Source: Pseudonocardia alaniniphila
GTDB lineage: Bacteria; Actinomycetota; Actinomycetes; Mycobacteriales; Pseudonocardiaceae
Length of the DNA stretch: 64,000 nucleotides
Assembly: GCF_022524485.1 (NCBI RefSeq)
Contig: NZ_JAKXMK010000001.1
Span: 172,329 to 236,328 of the forward strand
Direction of reading: 5' to 3'
The first letter of the stretch is position 1. Each line of letters starts with the position of its first letter. Under the pieces are notes generated by a model that saw nothing but the letters and a program-made list of their open reading frames with translations, made no database searches and had not been told where the DNA came from. This document shows positions 18,524 through 27,425 of the stretch, piece by piece. Made by a program: the position numbers and the translations under genes.

Positions 18524-19453
18524 GTGGCGCGCCGAAAGAGGAGGCCGGGTCCCATATCCCCCACCAGCGCAAATCACGACAGCACGACAGAGCGGCTCGG
18601 CATCGTCGTGCGCGACCAGCCGGGCGAACGAGTTGCGGAGATCGCACGGCTGGCCGAGTCGGCAGGCTTCACCGACCTGTTCCTCCCGGAGATGGGCTAC
18701 GCGGCCACCACGAGGATCACCGGGCGCGACCCGTTCATCGCCTCCGCCTCCGCCTTGGCCGCAACCACCCGGCTGCGGGTCGGCCCCGGCGTCGCGATCA
18801 CCCCGGTCCGCGCTGCCCGGGCGATGGCGCTGCTCGCGGCGAACTGCCAGGAGGACTCGGGCGGCCGGTTCGTGCTCGGCTGCGGCATTTCGCATCGAGG
18901 CGCGCTGGCAGCCATCGGTGTGCCGTTCCCGGACTCTCCGATGGCCCACATGACGGCCTACCTCGTGGAACTGCGCGAACTCTCGCAGAAGGACCTGACC
19001 TTCGGTAACGGGTTCCCGGTGCTGCTCGGCGCGCTCGGTCCGCGAATGCTGCGACTGGCCGCCACGGCCGCGGACGGTGCCGTCCTGAACTGGCTGACTC
19101 CTGAGCACGCCGAGACCACGAGCCGCGTGATGGCCGAAGCAGCCGCCGAGATCGGCAACGCCCGCCCGGAGACGGCGCTCTACGTCCGGGTCGGCGAGCC
19201 GGAGGCCGTGCTGGCCGAGGCGGACGCCTACCTCACGCGTTTCCCCAACTACCGCAGGCACCTCGACCGTCAGGGCCTTCGGACGGCCGAGGAGGTGGCC
19301 CGGCGCACCGCCGTCACCGATCTCCGGCCGTCGGCCGTGCGCAGCGTGATCGCCGGGTACCGGGCGGCGGGGATCTCCGTGCCGTGCCTGTCCCCGTCCG
19401 GGATGTCCATCGACCAGATCCGTGACCTCCTCGAGAGTCTGGCGATCCGCTGA
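18524..19453 (+). CDS. LLM-class oxidoreductase (second, divergent copy)
   Basis: This luciferase-like barrel protein of about 309 residues has typical segments SAGFTDLFLPEMGYAATT, LRVGPGVAITPVRAARAMAL and GRFVLGCGISHRG. It is shorter than, and not closely similar to, the LLM enzyme transcribed divergently. The start is unclear: GTG 18524 is the first plausible codon but has no good ribosome site, whereas AAAGAGGAGG at 18535-18544 precedes no standard start in frame (ATA at 18554). It is convergent with the next gene, with only 12 bases between stops. Confidence 0.82.
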   Translation: MARRKRRPGPISPTSANHDSTTERLGIVVRDQPGERVAEIARLAESAGFTDLFLPEMGYAATTRITGRDPFIASASALAATTRLRVGPGVAITPVRAARAMALLAANCQEDSGGRFVLGCGISHRGALAAIGVPFPDSPMAHMTAYLVELRELSQKDLTFGNGFPVLLGALGPRMLRLAATAADGAVLNWLTPEHAETTSRVMAEAAAEIGNARPETALYVRVGEPEAVLAEADAYLTRFPNYRRHLDRQGLRTAEEVARRTAVTDLRPSAVRSVIAGYRAAGISVPCLSPSGMSIDQIRDLLESLAIR

Positions 19454-19465
19454 TCGCCGCTCCGG

Positions 19466-20899
19466 TCATGGCGTGGGGTTCGCCTCGCTTCCCTTCGCGC
19501 AGACGTGGCGGTCCACGAGCTGGGCGGCAGGGGACACGCACGTCCTCTCCGCCATGAGGGCAGCGGACGGTTGCCGCCGGAGCCCGCGACGACGGGGGGC
19601 GGGAGCCGGAGCAGCGGCGCGGCGACCGACGAGCCGCGCCACGATCTGCGTCACCACCGCCCCGGCGAGGCACACGACGATCACGGTGGCCATCGGGGGA
19701 GTGCCGGCGATCACCGGAATCGTGCCCACCAGCGGAGCACTGAACGCGGCGAAGCCGAACTGGGCCACCCCGAGGATCGCCGATGCCCGCCCGGCCGCGG
19801 CACGTTCCACGGACATGCCGACGGCGACGGCGTTCGGCATCACGAAGCCCCAGCAGCTGATGAACAGGAACAGCGCCGGGAGCACAGCGGGCAACGGCGC
19901 TTCGGCGCGCAGCAGCGCCGCGAACACGAGCGCGAAGACGAGCATCACCGGCACCGACACGGACAGCACCTGGCGCGAGGACCAGCGGCGCAGTACGAAC
20001 CGGTTGACGTTGTTCGCGATCACCAGTCCTGCGGCGTCCAGCGCGAACACCGCACCGTAGGCGGCCGGGCTCAGCCCGCGCTCGTCCTGGAGGAAGAAGG
20101 AAAGCCCGGCCAGGTGGGCGATCATGGCCGCACCGCACAGCCCGAGCACGAGCGCGCTGACGAAGACCTCGCGCCTGCGCAGCAGCACCCAGAGGCTCAG
20201 GTGGGCGGCGGGCTCCGGCTGCGGGTGCCCGACCTGCGTCACGGCTCGGTCCACGCCGCCGATCCAGCGCGGATGCGTCTCCGGGAGGAGCAGGACGACC
20301 GCGGCGAGCCCGATGACCCCCAGGATCAAGGTGACCCCGAAGATCCAGCGCCACGACAGCCCCGACTCGAGCAACCCCGCGCCGGCGATCGGCGCGACCA
20401 TGGGCGCGATGGCCGTCGCTGCGGTGAGCAGGGAGTAGAACCGGGCGAGCTGCGTTCCGGAGTGCACGTCGCGAGCGATCGCCCGCGCGATCGCGATGCC
20501 GGTGGCGGCGGCGAAGCCCTGCACGAAGCGGGCGGCGATCAGCAGCTCGATCGTCCAGGCGCTCGCGCAGAGCACGGACCCGACCACGTACCCGGACAGG
20601 CCGACGACCAGGGGGCGGCGCCTGCCGTATCTGTCGCTGATCGGGCCGACGAGGAGCTGGCCGAGCGCCAGGCCGACCAGCGTGGTGGCCAGCGTGGCCT
20701 GCACGGCTCCGGCCGAGGTCGCGAAGTCCTTCTGGATGGCGGGGAAGGCCGGGCTGTAGGCGTCCATCGAGAACGGTCCGAGCCAGGTGAGGAGGACTGC
20801 CACCGGCAGGATCCGGCGAAGCAGTCGGTGGGGCAGGACGGCCGACCCGGTCGTGGGGGTCGCCGAGTGATCGTGTCGACTCTGCGTGGTCAAGCACAC
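19466..20899 (-). CDS. MFS exporter, Bcr/CflA drug-resistance type
   Basis: This is a 12-helix major facilitator of about 477 residues with the DHA1 motif A DRYGRRRPLVVGL, the Bcr/CflA start SMDAYSPAFPAIQKDF and motif C-like GAGLLESGLSWRW. It probably expels a small toxic compound by proton antiport. I chose GTG 20899; an upstream TTG at 20959 adds 20 unconserved residues and neither start has a strong ribosome site. The substrate is unknown; the convergent LLM gene next door is the only context. Confidence 0.9.
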   Translation of the reverse strand: MCLTTQSRHDHSATPTTGSAVLPHRLLRRILPVAVLLTWLGPFSMDAYSPAFPAIQKDFATSAGAVQATLATTLVGLALGQLLVGPISDRYGRRRPLVVGLSGYVVGSVLCASAWTIELLIAARFVQGFAAATGIAIARAIARDVHSGTQLARFYSLLTAATAIAPMVAPIAGAGLLESGLSWRWIFGVTLILGVIGLAAVVLLLPETHPRWIGGVDRAVTQVGHPQPEPAAHLSLWVLLRRREVFVSALVLGLCGAAMIAHLAGLSFFLQDERGLSPAAYGAVFALDAAGLVIANNVNRFVLRRWSSRQVLSVSVPVMLVFALVFAALLRAEAPLPAVLPALFLFISCWGFVMPNAVAVGMSVERAAAGRASAILGVAQFGFAAFSAPLVGTIPVIAGTPPMATVIVVCLAGAVVTQIVARLVGRRAAAPAPAPRRRGLRRQPSAALMAERTCVSPAAQLVDRHVCAKGSEANPTP

Positions 20900-21081
20900 A
20901 CCCGATCTGCCGGCGCTCGATCGAATGTTGATCAAGCGGGATTCAGTTAGGGACAACAAGTAATAATCCGACCAGTGGCCTGAATGACCTATGGATGCGG
21001 TACAGGATCTCCATCACACAACGGATAAATACTGTTCATGACGCGAGATAAGTGCCGCGCATGACGCCGCCCACGACGTGC

Positions 21082-21873
21082 TCAACCCAGCAGGCGGTTG
21101 ACGGCGGGCGCGACGTCGCGGTGGGTCGCGACCGGGGCGAGGCGACCACGTCCGAGACGGGCGATGTCGGCGCCGAGTGAGGTGTCGTGCTCGCCGTCGG
21201 TCTCGAGCAGCACGTGCAGCTCGGGGAAGCGGCGTGCGATCAGCCGGGGGTCGGGTCCGGCGTTGTGCACGGCGTCGGTGAGCAGCACAGCGGTGCGCCT
21301 GCGTGCCGACGAGCGGTGCAGCTCCGCGTGAGCCACCGCCAGCGCGAACTGGACGTTGGTGAGCCCGCGCGCCGGAATGCGCAGCAACTGGTCCAGCAGC
21401 CGCGAGGCGGGAACGTGCGCGCCGAGGGGCTTCAGCAACGCGGCATCGGACCAGAACGCCACGAGGGCGAGCCGGCTGCCGTGCGCCGACAGGTCCGCCG
21501 AGAGGGCCGCGACCGTCGCGGCGGCGATCCGGACCTTCTCGCCCCGCATGGAGCCGGACACGTCCACGACGAGCACGACGTCTCGCCGGGACCGCATCCG
21601 CTCACGCACGATGATGTCCGTGTCCTCGGGCACCGGACGCTCGGTGAGCACCTCGATGGTGCGGTCGAGGTCGATGTCGTCGGATCGGTACCGGTACGGC
21701 ACGGACGCGAGCCGTCCGGAACCGCGCTCGGGACGGTCTGCGCGTGGGCGCCGTCGGATCGCGAGCCTGCGCCCGATCCGCTGCGCCATCGCGGCGATCT
21801 CCAGGTCGGGAGCGAGGTCCTCGAGCAGCTCGCCGACGTCACGCAGCTCCGCGCGCTGACCGGTGACCAGCAC
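21082..21873 (-). CDS. VWA-domain protein (CoxE/ChlD-like)
   Basis: This protein has a basic N-terminal helix region and a von Willebrand A domain with the MIDAS sequence VVDVSGSMRGEKV. VWA proteins paired with MoxR ATPases act in cofactor insertion or protein-complex remodelling. The annotated GTG 21873 is the first standard start in frame, but the same frame remains open for about 190 bases back to the moxR stop and looks protein-like (Pro/Arg/Gly rich). The true start may therefore be upstream and non-standard. It is the last gene of the SDR-MoxR operon. Confidence 0.85.
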   Translation of the reverse strand: MLVTGQRAELRDVGELLEDLAPDLEIAAMAQRIGRRLAIRRRPRADRPERGSGRLASVPYRYRSDDIDLDRTIEVLTERPVPEDTDIIVRERMRSRRDVVLVVDVSGSMRGEKVRIAAATVAALSADLSAHGSRLALVAFWSDAALLKPLGAHVPASRLLDQLLRIPARGLTNVQFALAVAHAELHRSSARRRTAVLLTDAVHNAGPDPRLIARRFPELHVLLETDGEHDTSLGADIARLGRGRLAPVATHRDVAPAVNRLLG

Positions 21874-22064
21874 GCCCTGTCCACCCGCCGGACCGGTCGC
21901 CGCGCCGTTCCCGCGGCTGTCCCCGGCGTCGGCGACGAACGGGGCTCCCGTCCCCGTCCGGAACAGGGCGGGGGCGGCCGTCAGTCGCTTCGGCTTCCTG
22001 CGCAGGGGCGCGAGGCCGCGTGGCGGCCCGTCGGATCCGGGCAGCCGGACGGCGTTGTCGACGT

Positions 22065-22997
22065 CTAAGCGATGGGGACCCGGCGCTGCACGCCGGGGCG
22101 CGAGAAAAAATGGTTCTCCCAGATCTGGGTGATCACCTGCTCGGGTGTGGCCTCGCTCGCCTCGTCGACTCCGATCCGCGCCGACAGCGCGAGCAGCGCG
22201 GCGTCGAGCACGACACGCGGCCGATCGATCTCATCGCCGGTGCCGTAGCTGCCGAGCGCTGCGAGCTCGACGGCGATCGCGACCAGGTCGATCGCGCCCC
22301 GCACGCTCGACCCGCGGCGTAGGTCCGGGTGGGAGCGCGTGGCGCGGGTGAGTGCGACGCCGTCGGCGATGAGCCGGTCGTCGTCGCAGCCCGTGCGCAC
22401 CGCGACGATGGCCCGCTCGTCGGCCTCGTCCTGGTATCCCACGGCGAGACGGCACCAGCGGTCGTAGACGGAGTCGGAGATCCGGGCCGTGCCGATGTCG
22501 TCGAACGGGTTCATCGACGCGAGCACCCGGAACGTCGGCAGCCCCCTGATCAGCCCCACCCGCGGAACGGTGACCTCGCGCTCCGCCATCGCGGCGAGCA
22601 GCACGTTGAGCGTGTCCTCGGGGGCGCGGTTGAGCTCTTCGATGTAGAGGAACCCGCCGCCCTGCATCGCCTCGACGAGCGGGCCCGGCACGAAGTTCTC
22701 CGCCGAGTAGTCCTCCCGCAGCACGCGTGCGGGGTTGTGGTGGCCCACGAGACGGGCGGGCGTCAGCTCGGCGTTGCCCTCCACCAGCACGAACGGCACG
22801 CCCCACTGGCCGGTGATCGCGCGCAGCAGCGTCGACTTCGACGTGCCCGGCGGGCCTTCCAGCAGGATGTCGCGCCCCGCCGTCACCGCGGCCAGCACGA
22901 GATCGAGCTCGCGTCGCCTGCCCACCACCCCGCGCGCGATCGCATCGCGTCGCGATCCGTTCGCGCTCGGGGTGGCAGGTGCTGCCGGAGTGGTCAC
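22065..22997 (-). CDS. MoxR-family AAA+ ATPase
   Basis: This 310-residue AAA+ ATPase has Walker A GPPGTSKSTLL, Walker B GGGFLYIEELNRAPED and the sensor region VLASMNPFDDIGTARI. MoxR proteins work with VWA proteins to activate metal- or cofactor-containing enzymes. The start is GTG 22997, which overlaps the stop of the preceding dehydrogenase by four bases (GTGA). The tight coupling to three dehydrogenases suggests it matures one of them or a partner (inference). Confidence 0.92.
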   Translation of the reverse strand: MTTPAAPATPSANGSRRDAIARGVVGRRRELDLVLAAVTAGRDILLEGPPGTSKSTLLRAITGQWGVPFVLVEGNAELTPARLVGHHNPARVLREDYSAENFVPGPLVEAMQGGGFLYIEELNRAPEDTLNVLLAAMAEREVTVPRVGLIRGLPTFRVLASMNPFDDIGTARISDSVYDRWCRLAVGYQDEADERAIVAVRTGCDDDRLIADGVALTRATRSHPDLRRGSSVRGAIDLVAIAVELAALGSYGTGDEIDRPRVVLDAALLALSARIGVDEASEATPEQVITQIWENHFFSRPGVQRRVPIA

Positions 22998-23803
22998 CGC
23001 TGCAGGAACCCGGCGTCCACCGGCAGCGACACGCCCGTGACGTAGCGGGCCTCCTCGGAGGCGAGCCACACGATGGCATTCGAGATGTCCACCGGCTCGA
23101 CCATCCCCACCGGCAATGCGTTCTGCAGGTTGACCGCGCCGTCATCGCTGGACAGCACCTGCGCCATGAAGTCGTTGATGATCATCGGGGTGTTCACCCC
23201 CGTCGGGTGCACGGTGTTTACCCGGATGGAATGCGGGGCCAGCTCGTTGGCGAGGGTGCGCATGAGGCCGACGACGCCGTGCTTGGCCGACACGTAGTGG
23301 GCCGTGCCCGGCAGACCCTTGATGCCCGCGGTCGAGCTCGTGATCACGATCGCGCCTCCGTTGCCCGCCTCGATCATCGAGGGTACGGCCGCCTTCACGG
23401 TCTTCCACACGCCCGTGAGGTTGACCGCGATCATCTCCTCCCACGCGTCCTCGGTCATCGTCCAGGTGTTCTCCGCAACTCCGGCGATTCCCGCGTTGGC
23501 GCACACCACGTCGAGGCGACCGAACTCGCTCACCCCATCGTCGACCAGGGCCTGCACGGCTGCCGAGTCGCGCACGTCCGCCTCGCGCGCGATGATCCGG
23601 CGGTCGAGGTCCTCGACGAGCTTGATCGTCTGCTCGAGGTCCTCCGAGACCGCCATCGGGTAGGGCACGGTGTCGAGCTGGCGGCAGATGTCGAACGCGA
23701 TGATGTCCGCGCCCTCCTGCGCCAGCCGCACCGCGTGCGAGCGGCCCTGCCCACGTGCCGCGCCCGAGACGAGAGCGACCTTGCCCTCGAGACGTCCTGC
23801 CAT
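22994..23803 (-). CDS. Mycofactocin-type SDR oxidoreductase (copy 1)
   Basis: This 269-residue short-chain dehydrogenase has GAARGQGRSHAV for NAD binding, CANAGIAG and the catalytic Ser, Tyr and Lys of HYVSAKHGVVGL. The insert CRQLDTVPYPMAVSEDLEQT after the second strand is the hallmark of mycofactocin-coupled SDRs, which hold NAD tightly and use mycofactocin as electron acceptor. No mft genes are in the window. The ATG has GAGGAG upstream. The substrate is probably an alcohol. Confidence 0.93.
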   Translation of the reverse strand: MAGRLEGKVALVSGAARGQGRSHAVRLAQEGADIIAFDICRQLDTVPYPMAVSEDLEQTIKLVEDLDRRIIAREADVRDSAAVQALVDDGVSEFGRLDVVCANAGIAGVAENTWTMTEDAWEEMIAVNLTGVWKTVKAAVPSMIEAGNGGAIVITSSTAGIKGLPGTAHYVSAKHGVVGLMRTLANELAPHSIRVNTVHPTGVNTPMIINDFMAQVLSSDDGAVNLQNALPVGMVEPVDISNAIVWLASEEARYVTGVSLPVDAGFLQR

Positions 23804-23831
23804 GGTTCGTGCTCCTCTTCGTCGAGTCTGG

Positions 23832-24668
23832 TCAGCCGGCGTTCGCGGCGTTCATGCCGGCGGCGACCGCGAGGGTCTCGCCGGTGATGTAGCGGGCCTC
23901 GTCCGAGCACAGGAAGGCCATCGCGTTGGAGATGTCGACCGTCTCGACCCACGGGATCGGGATCGAGTTCAGACGCTGGAAGGCCGGAGCGGCGTCCTCA
24001 CGGCTGGGGCCTGCGACATCGGGGACGAACAGCTTGTAGGCCGCCTCGTTCTGGATCATCGTCGTGTCGACGCCGGTGGGACAGACGGCGTTGACCGTGA
24101 TGCCGTTCCCGGCCACCTCCTGGGCGAGTGACTTGACCAGCCCGATGACTCCCCACTTCGTGGCGCAGTAGTGGGCGATGTTGGGCGATCCTGTCTTCCC
24201 GGCCATCGAGGACGTCGCGACGATCCGGCCGTAGTTCTGTTCGAGCATCGCGGGCAGCACGGCGCGCATGGCGTGGAAGACCCCGGTCAGGTTCGTGTCG
24301 ATCATCTCCTGCCACTTCCGGTCGTCCATGTCCGCGACAGTGGAGAAGGAGAAGATCCCGGCATTGGCCAGGAGGAAGTCGATGCGGCCGAGCTCGGTGC
24401 GGGTCTGCTCGGCGAACGAGTCGATCTGCCCGCGGTCCCGCACGTCGGCGGTGACCCCGAGGCAGCGGCGGTCGAGGTCCTCGACGAGCCGCACGGTCTC
24501 CTGCAGGTCGTCGGGCTTCGACATCGGGTACGGCACCGAGTCGAGCTGGGAGGCGATGTCGCAGAACGCGACGTCGGCCCCCTCCCGCGCGAACTTCAGC
24601 GCGTGGGACCGCCCCTGTCCGCGTGCGCCTCCGGTGATCAGCACGACCTTGCCGTCGAACTTGCCCAT
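23832..24668 (-). CDS. Mycofactocin-type SDR oxidoreductase (copy 2)
   Basis: This 278-residue paralogue of the neighbouring dehydrogenases has the nucleotide loop GGARGQGRSHAL, LANAGIFS, catalytic HYCATKWGVIGL and the insert ASQLDSVPYPMSKPDDLQET. The start ATG follows GAGGAGGAGCG. The tandem arrangement suggests different substrates or stereochemistry in one pathway. A family-level assignment is safe, substrate assignment is not. Confidence 0.93.
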   Translation of the reverse strand: MGKFDGKVVLITGGARGQGRSHALKFAREGADVAFCDIASQLDSVPYPMSKPDDLQETVRLVEDLDRRCLGVTADVRDRGQIDSFAEQTRTELGRIDFLLANAGIFSFSTVADMDDRKWQEMIDTNLTGVFHAMRAVLPAMLEQNYGRIVATSSMAGKTGSPNIAHYCATKWGVIGLVKSLAQEVAGNGITVNAVCPTGVDTTMIQNEAAYKLFVPDVAGPSREDAAPAFQRLNSIPIPWVETVDISNAMAFLCSDEARYITGETLAVAAGMNAANAG

Positions 24669-24710
24669 CGCTCCTCCTCGAGTTCGTGGGGTACTGCGCG
24701 TGGGGACCGG

Positions 24711-25538
24711 TCAGCGGGCCAGTGCACCCCCGTCGACCGCGAGGCAGTGGCCCGTGACGTGGCGCGCGGAGTCGGAGAGCAGCCACAGCAGCGCCCCGGT
24801 GACCTCGGCGGGCGCGATGACCTCGACCAGCAGCTGGTCGTGCAGCCAGCGCTTGTGCACGTCGTCGGGGGTGAGGCCGAGCTCGTCGGCGAGCCCGGCG
24901 AGCATCGGCGAGTCGACGGCGCCGGGCAGGATCGCGTTCACGGTGACGCCGTCGTTCGCCAGTTCGATCGCCATCGCCCGCGTGAGCCCGACGACGCCGT
25001 GCTTGGCGGCCACGTAGTGCGCGAACTCCGGCACCGCGCGCACCCCGCCCGTCGAGGCGATGTTGACGATGCGGCCCCGCGGCGACCGCCGCAGCAGCTC
25101 CGCGGCCGCCTTCGTGGTGCGCCAGACCCCGGAGAGGTTCGTGTCGACGACGGCTGTCCACTGCTGCTCGGAGAGCTCCCAGAACGGCGCGCTCGTCAGG
25201 ATCGCCGCATTGTTGACCAGCACGTCCAGGCGTCCGAAGGCCTTCTCGACGGCGGCGACGGCCGCGGTGACCTCGCCGGGGTCGCGCACGTCCGCCACGA
25301 GCGGCACGGCACGCCCACCGAGCCGCTCGACGTCGGCCACCACCTCGTCGAGCTCGGCCCGGGTGGCGAGCGGGTAGCTCGGGACGTCGAGGTCACGGCA
25401 GACGTCGAGCGCGGCGATCGTGGCTCCGGCGTCGGCCAGGGCGAGGCAGTGCGAGCGGCCCTGGCCACGGCCCGCCCCGGTGACGAGCGCGACCTGGCCG
25501 GTGAGATCCGGCAGCGCCGCGGTCCGAGGGTCGCGCAC
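24711..25538 (-). CDS. Mycofactocin-type SDR oxidoreductase (copy 3)
   Basis: This is the third tandem SDR, about 275 residues, with GAGRGQGRSHCL, NNAAILTSAP, catalytic HYVAAKHGVVGL and a shorter form of the family insert (CRDLDVPSYPLATRAELDEV). GTG 25538 is chosen because GGGAGG sits six bases upstream; GTG 25544 overlaps that site. It is the first gene of the operon and is divergent from a MerR/GAF regulator, which is the natural candidate controller. Confidence 0.92.
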   Translation of the reverse strand: MRDPRTAALPDLTGQVALVTGAGRGQGRSHCLALADAGATIAALDVCRDLDVPSYPLATRAELDEVVADVERLGGRAVPLVADVRDPGEVTAAVAAVEKAFGRLDVLVNNAAILTSAPFWELSEQQWTAVVDTNLSGVWRTTKAAAELLRRSPRGRIVNIASTGGVRAVPEFAHYVAAKHGVVGLTRAMAIELANDGVTVNAILPGAVDSPMLAGLADELGLTPDDVHKRWLHDQLLVEVIAPAEVTGALLWLLSDSARHVTGHCLAVDGGALAR

Positions 25539-25692
25539 CGGCACCTCCCCCCGAACCGTCCGGAAACGTCCAGAACTGACGACGGATCCGGCGGACGCCG
25601 ACGTTGACCGTCCGTGGCTGGAGGTGTACCACTCGATCGATCAGCTCCTCAAATCATCTTCGTGCGATTCGGTCGTTTCGGGAGGATCGGTG

Positions 25693-26379
25693 ATGATCGA
25701 ACGCCGCCTCACGGTGAGCGAGGCGAGCCGCGCGCTGGGGATGAGCCGCACCACTCTTCTTGCGGCGGAGGACGCCGGCCTCCTGACGCCGTTGCGAACG
25801 CCGGGGGGTCACCGGCGCTACGACCCGGCCGAGCTGCGGCGCTACGCCGACCGGGCGGGTACCGGACAGCCCGGATGGGTCGACGCCGCGGTGCCGGAAC
25901 CACGTCCGCCCGACGAGAGCGGTTCGGCCGACATCGCCGCCGCCGTACGTGCCGCCGTCCGGCCGCTCGTGCAGGTGCTGGACGCCGACACCGCAGGGCT
26001 CTACCTCCTGCACGACGGCGAGTTGCGCTTCACCGCCGGGTTCGGCGTACGGCGCTGGCTGGCCGAACGACTCACGTCCGGCCCACCGCCCGCGCCCGTG
26101 GTGCAGGCGTTCCGGACGCGGCGACCGTGCCTCTTCGACCCCGCGGCGATCCGGTTCCCCGAGCCACGGGCGGTCGGCCAGGGCCTCACCGTGGCGCTCC
26201 AGGGCGACGGGAGCGCCGTCGGAGCGTTGTTCGTCGTCACCCGGCACGACCTGCTGCCCGGGGAACTGCGCGTCGTCGACGCGTTTCGTGACGTTCTCGC
26301 CATGCTGGTGCAGGACCAGCGACGCATCGTCGACCTCGAACACCGGCTCGCCCGGATCGCCGCGATCATCGAGCTCTGA
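25693..26379 (+). CDS. MerR-type HTH regulator with GAF domain
   Basis: This 228-residue regulator has an N-terminal MerR-like winged helix (LTVSEASRALGMSRTTLLAA, TPGGHRRYDPAELRRY) fused to a GAF sensor domain and a short C-terminal helix. ATG 25693 has GGAGG upstream. It is divergent from the SDR-MoxR-VWA operon across about 150 bases and probably controls it. A frameshifted copy of its C-terminal third lies at 30.74-30.95 kb. Confidence 0.85.
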   Translation: MIERRLTVSEASRALGMSRTTLLAAEDAGLLTPLRTPGGHRRYDPAELRRYADRAGTGQPGWVDAAVPEPRPPDESGSADIAAAVRAAVRPLVQVLDADTAGLYLLHDGELRFTAGFGVRRWLAERLTSGPPPAPVVQAFRTRRPCLFDPAAIRFPEPRAVGQGLTVALQGDGSAVGALFVVTRHDLLPGELRVVDAFRDVLAMLVQDQRRIVDLEHRLARIAAIIEL

Positions 26380-26458
26380 TCGTGTGAGGCGATGGCGTCG
26401 GGCCACCGACACATCAGACCGTCGTTGGCAGGCCGGCGCTGCCGCTTGCCCGTGCAGA

Positions 26459-27139
26459 TCATCGCCGAGGCTCGGGGTTGTGCGCAGCCGTGCCCGCCTC
26501 GATGGCCTCGACCTGGATGGCCCCCCGCACGAGGTCGTGCAAGAGCGCCATCTGTGTCGTCAGGCGCTCGAGGTCGTATCCGGCCGTGATCACCGCCCCC
26601 CACGTGTAGGAAATCGTGGCGTGGGCGAGGCGCAACGCGGTGGCCGCTGGGTCCGGCACCCCGCGCAGCGCTGCGACGGGCTCGATGACGGTACAAAGAA
26701 TCGATGCGGCGAGCTCGACAGCCGCATGGGCGTGAGCGGCAATGCTCGAGTCAGGCGGCTGTTGGAGCGTCGTGATCATGATCCGGATGATGTTGACATT
26801 TGCAATCAACAGCTTCGGCGCCTGTTCGAAATAGTGCCGCAAACGTAATGAGGGCTCCGCTTCGTCCGTGGCGGCATCGGCCATCGCGGTGAAGTGGCGG
26901 CGGGTCCCCCGGTCGAGGACCTCTGCGAGGATTCCCGCCTTGTTGCCGAAATGATGGTAGACGGAACCGACTGGAAGTCCGGATTCCTTGCAAATCGCGG
27001 AGATCGGCGTGCCGGCGTAGCCATTTTCTCCCATCAACTTCTCGGCGGCATCGAGGATCAGGTCGCGTGAGGACGTCGCCGGCTCCGAATCATGCGGCTG
27101 TGCACTATTGGCACGGCGGCGCTCGACCTGTCCTCGCAT
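26459..27139 (-). CDS. TetR-family transcriptional regulator
   Basis: This regulator of about 226 residues has the TetR DNA-binding domain ILDAAEKLMGENGYAG and GLPVGSVYHHFGNKAGILAEV. The C-terminal half is helical and specific to an unknown ligand. ATG 27139 is taken as start; GTG 27157 is possible. It lies downstream of a small open frame and of a TetR-like dyad at 27561-27578, and beyond that is divergent from the APC permease operon that it may control. Confidence 0.9.
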   Translation of the reverse strand: MRGQVERRRANSAQPHDSEPATSSRDLILDAAEKLMGENGYAGTPISAICKESGLPVGSVYHHFGNKAGILAEVLDRGTRRHFTAMADAATDEAEPSLRLRHYFEQAPKLLIANVNIIRIMITTLQQPPDSSIAAHAHAAVELAASILCTVIEPVAALRGVPDPAATALRLAHATISYTWGAVITAGYDLERLTTQMALLHDLVRGAIQVEAIEAGTAAHNPEPRR

Positions 27140-27149
27140 GGGCCCGACT

Positions 27150-27425
27150 TTACCCACGTCCGCTCGCCCCGCAATGCGACAAGGGGCGCCATCGTGCGGG
27201 ATGGCGCACCCGATCCGTTTCGCTGCCTGGCGGCGCCGACGAGACCTCGATGGAGCCGCCCGCGGCCGGGAAGTCCCGCAACGGCGGCAACCGCCGCCCG
27301 CTGAGCGGCACGGGCGCGGCAGCGCAGTTCAGCACGCGGCCCGCCTCCACCGCGACGCCGGTCTGCCGCGCACGCTCCACGGCCGCGGCGAGGACGTCCG
27401 GACGCGTGATCGACATTTTTGCCAC
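27150..27425 (-). CDS. Small hypothetical protein upstream of tetR
   Basis: This is a possible 91-residue protein starting at GTG 27425 (GAAAGG upstream) or ATG 27416, with the readable core SITRPDVLAAAVERARQTGV followed by a Pro- and Ala-rich part. I do not recognise a family. It ends close to the tetR start and would be co-transcribed with it. It may be non-coding. Confidence 0.35.
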   Translation of the reverse strand: MAKMSITRPDVLAAAVERARQTGVAVEAGRVLNCAAAPVPLSGRRLPPLRDFPAAGGSIEVSSAPPGSETDRVRHPARWRPLSHCGASGRG

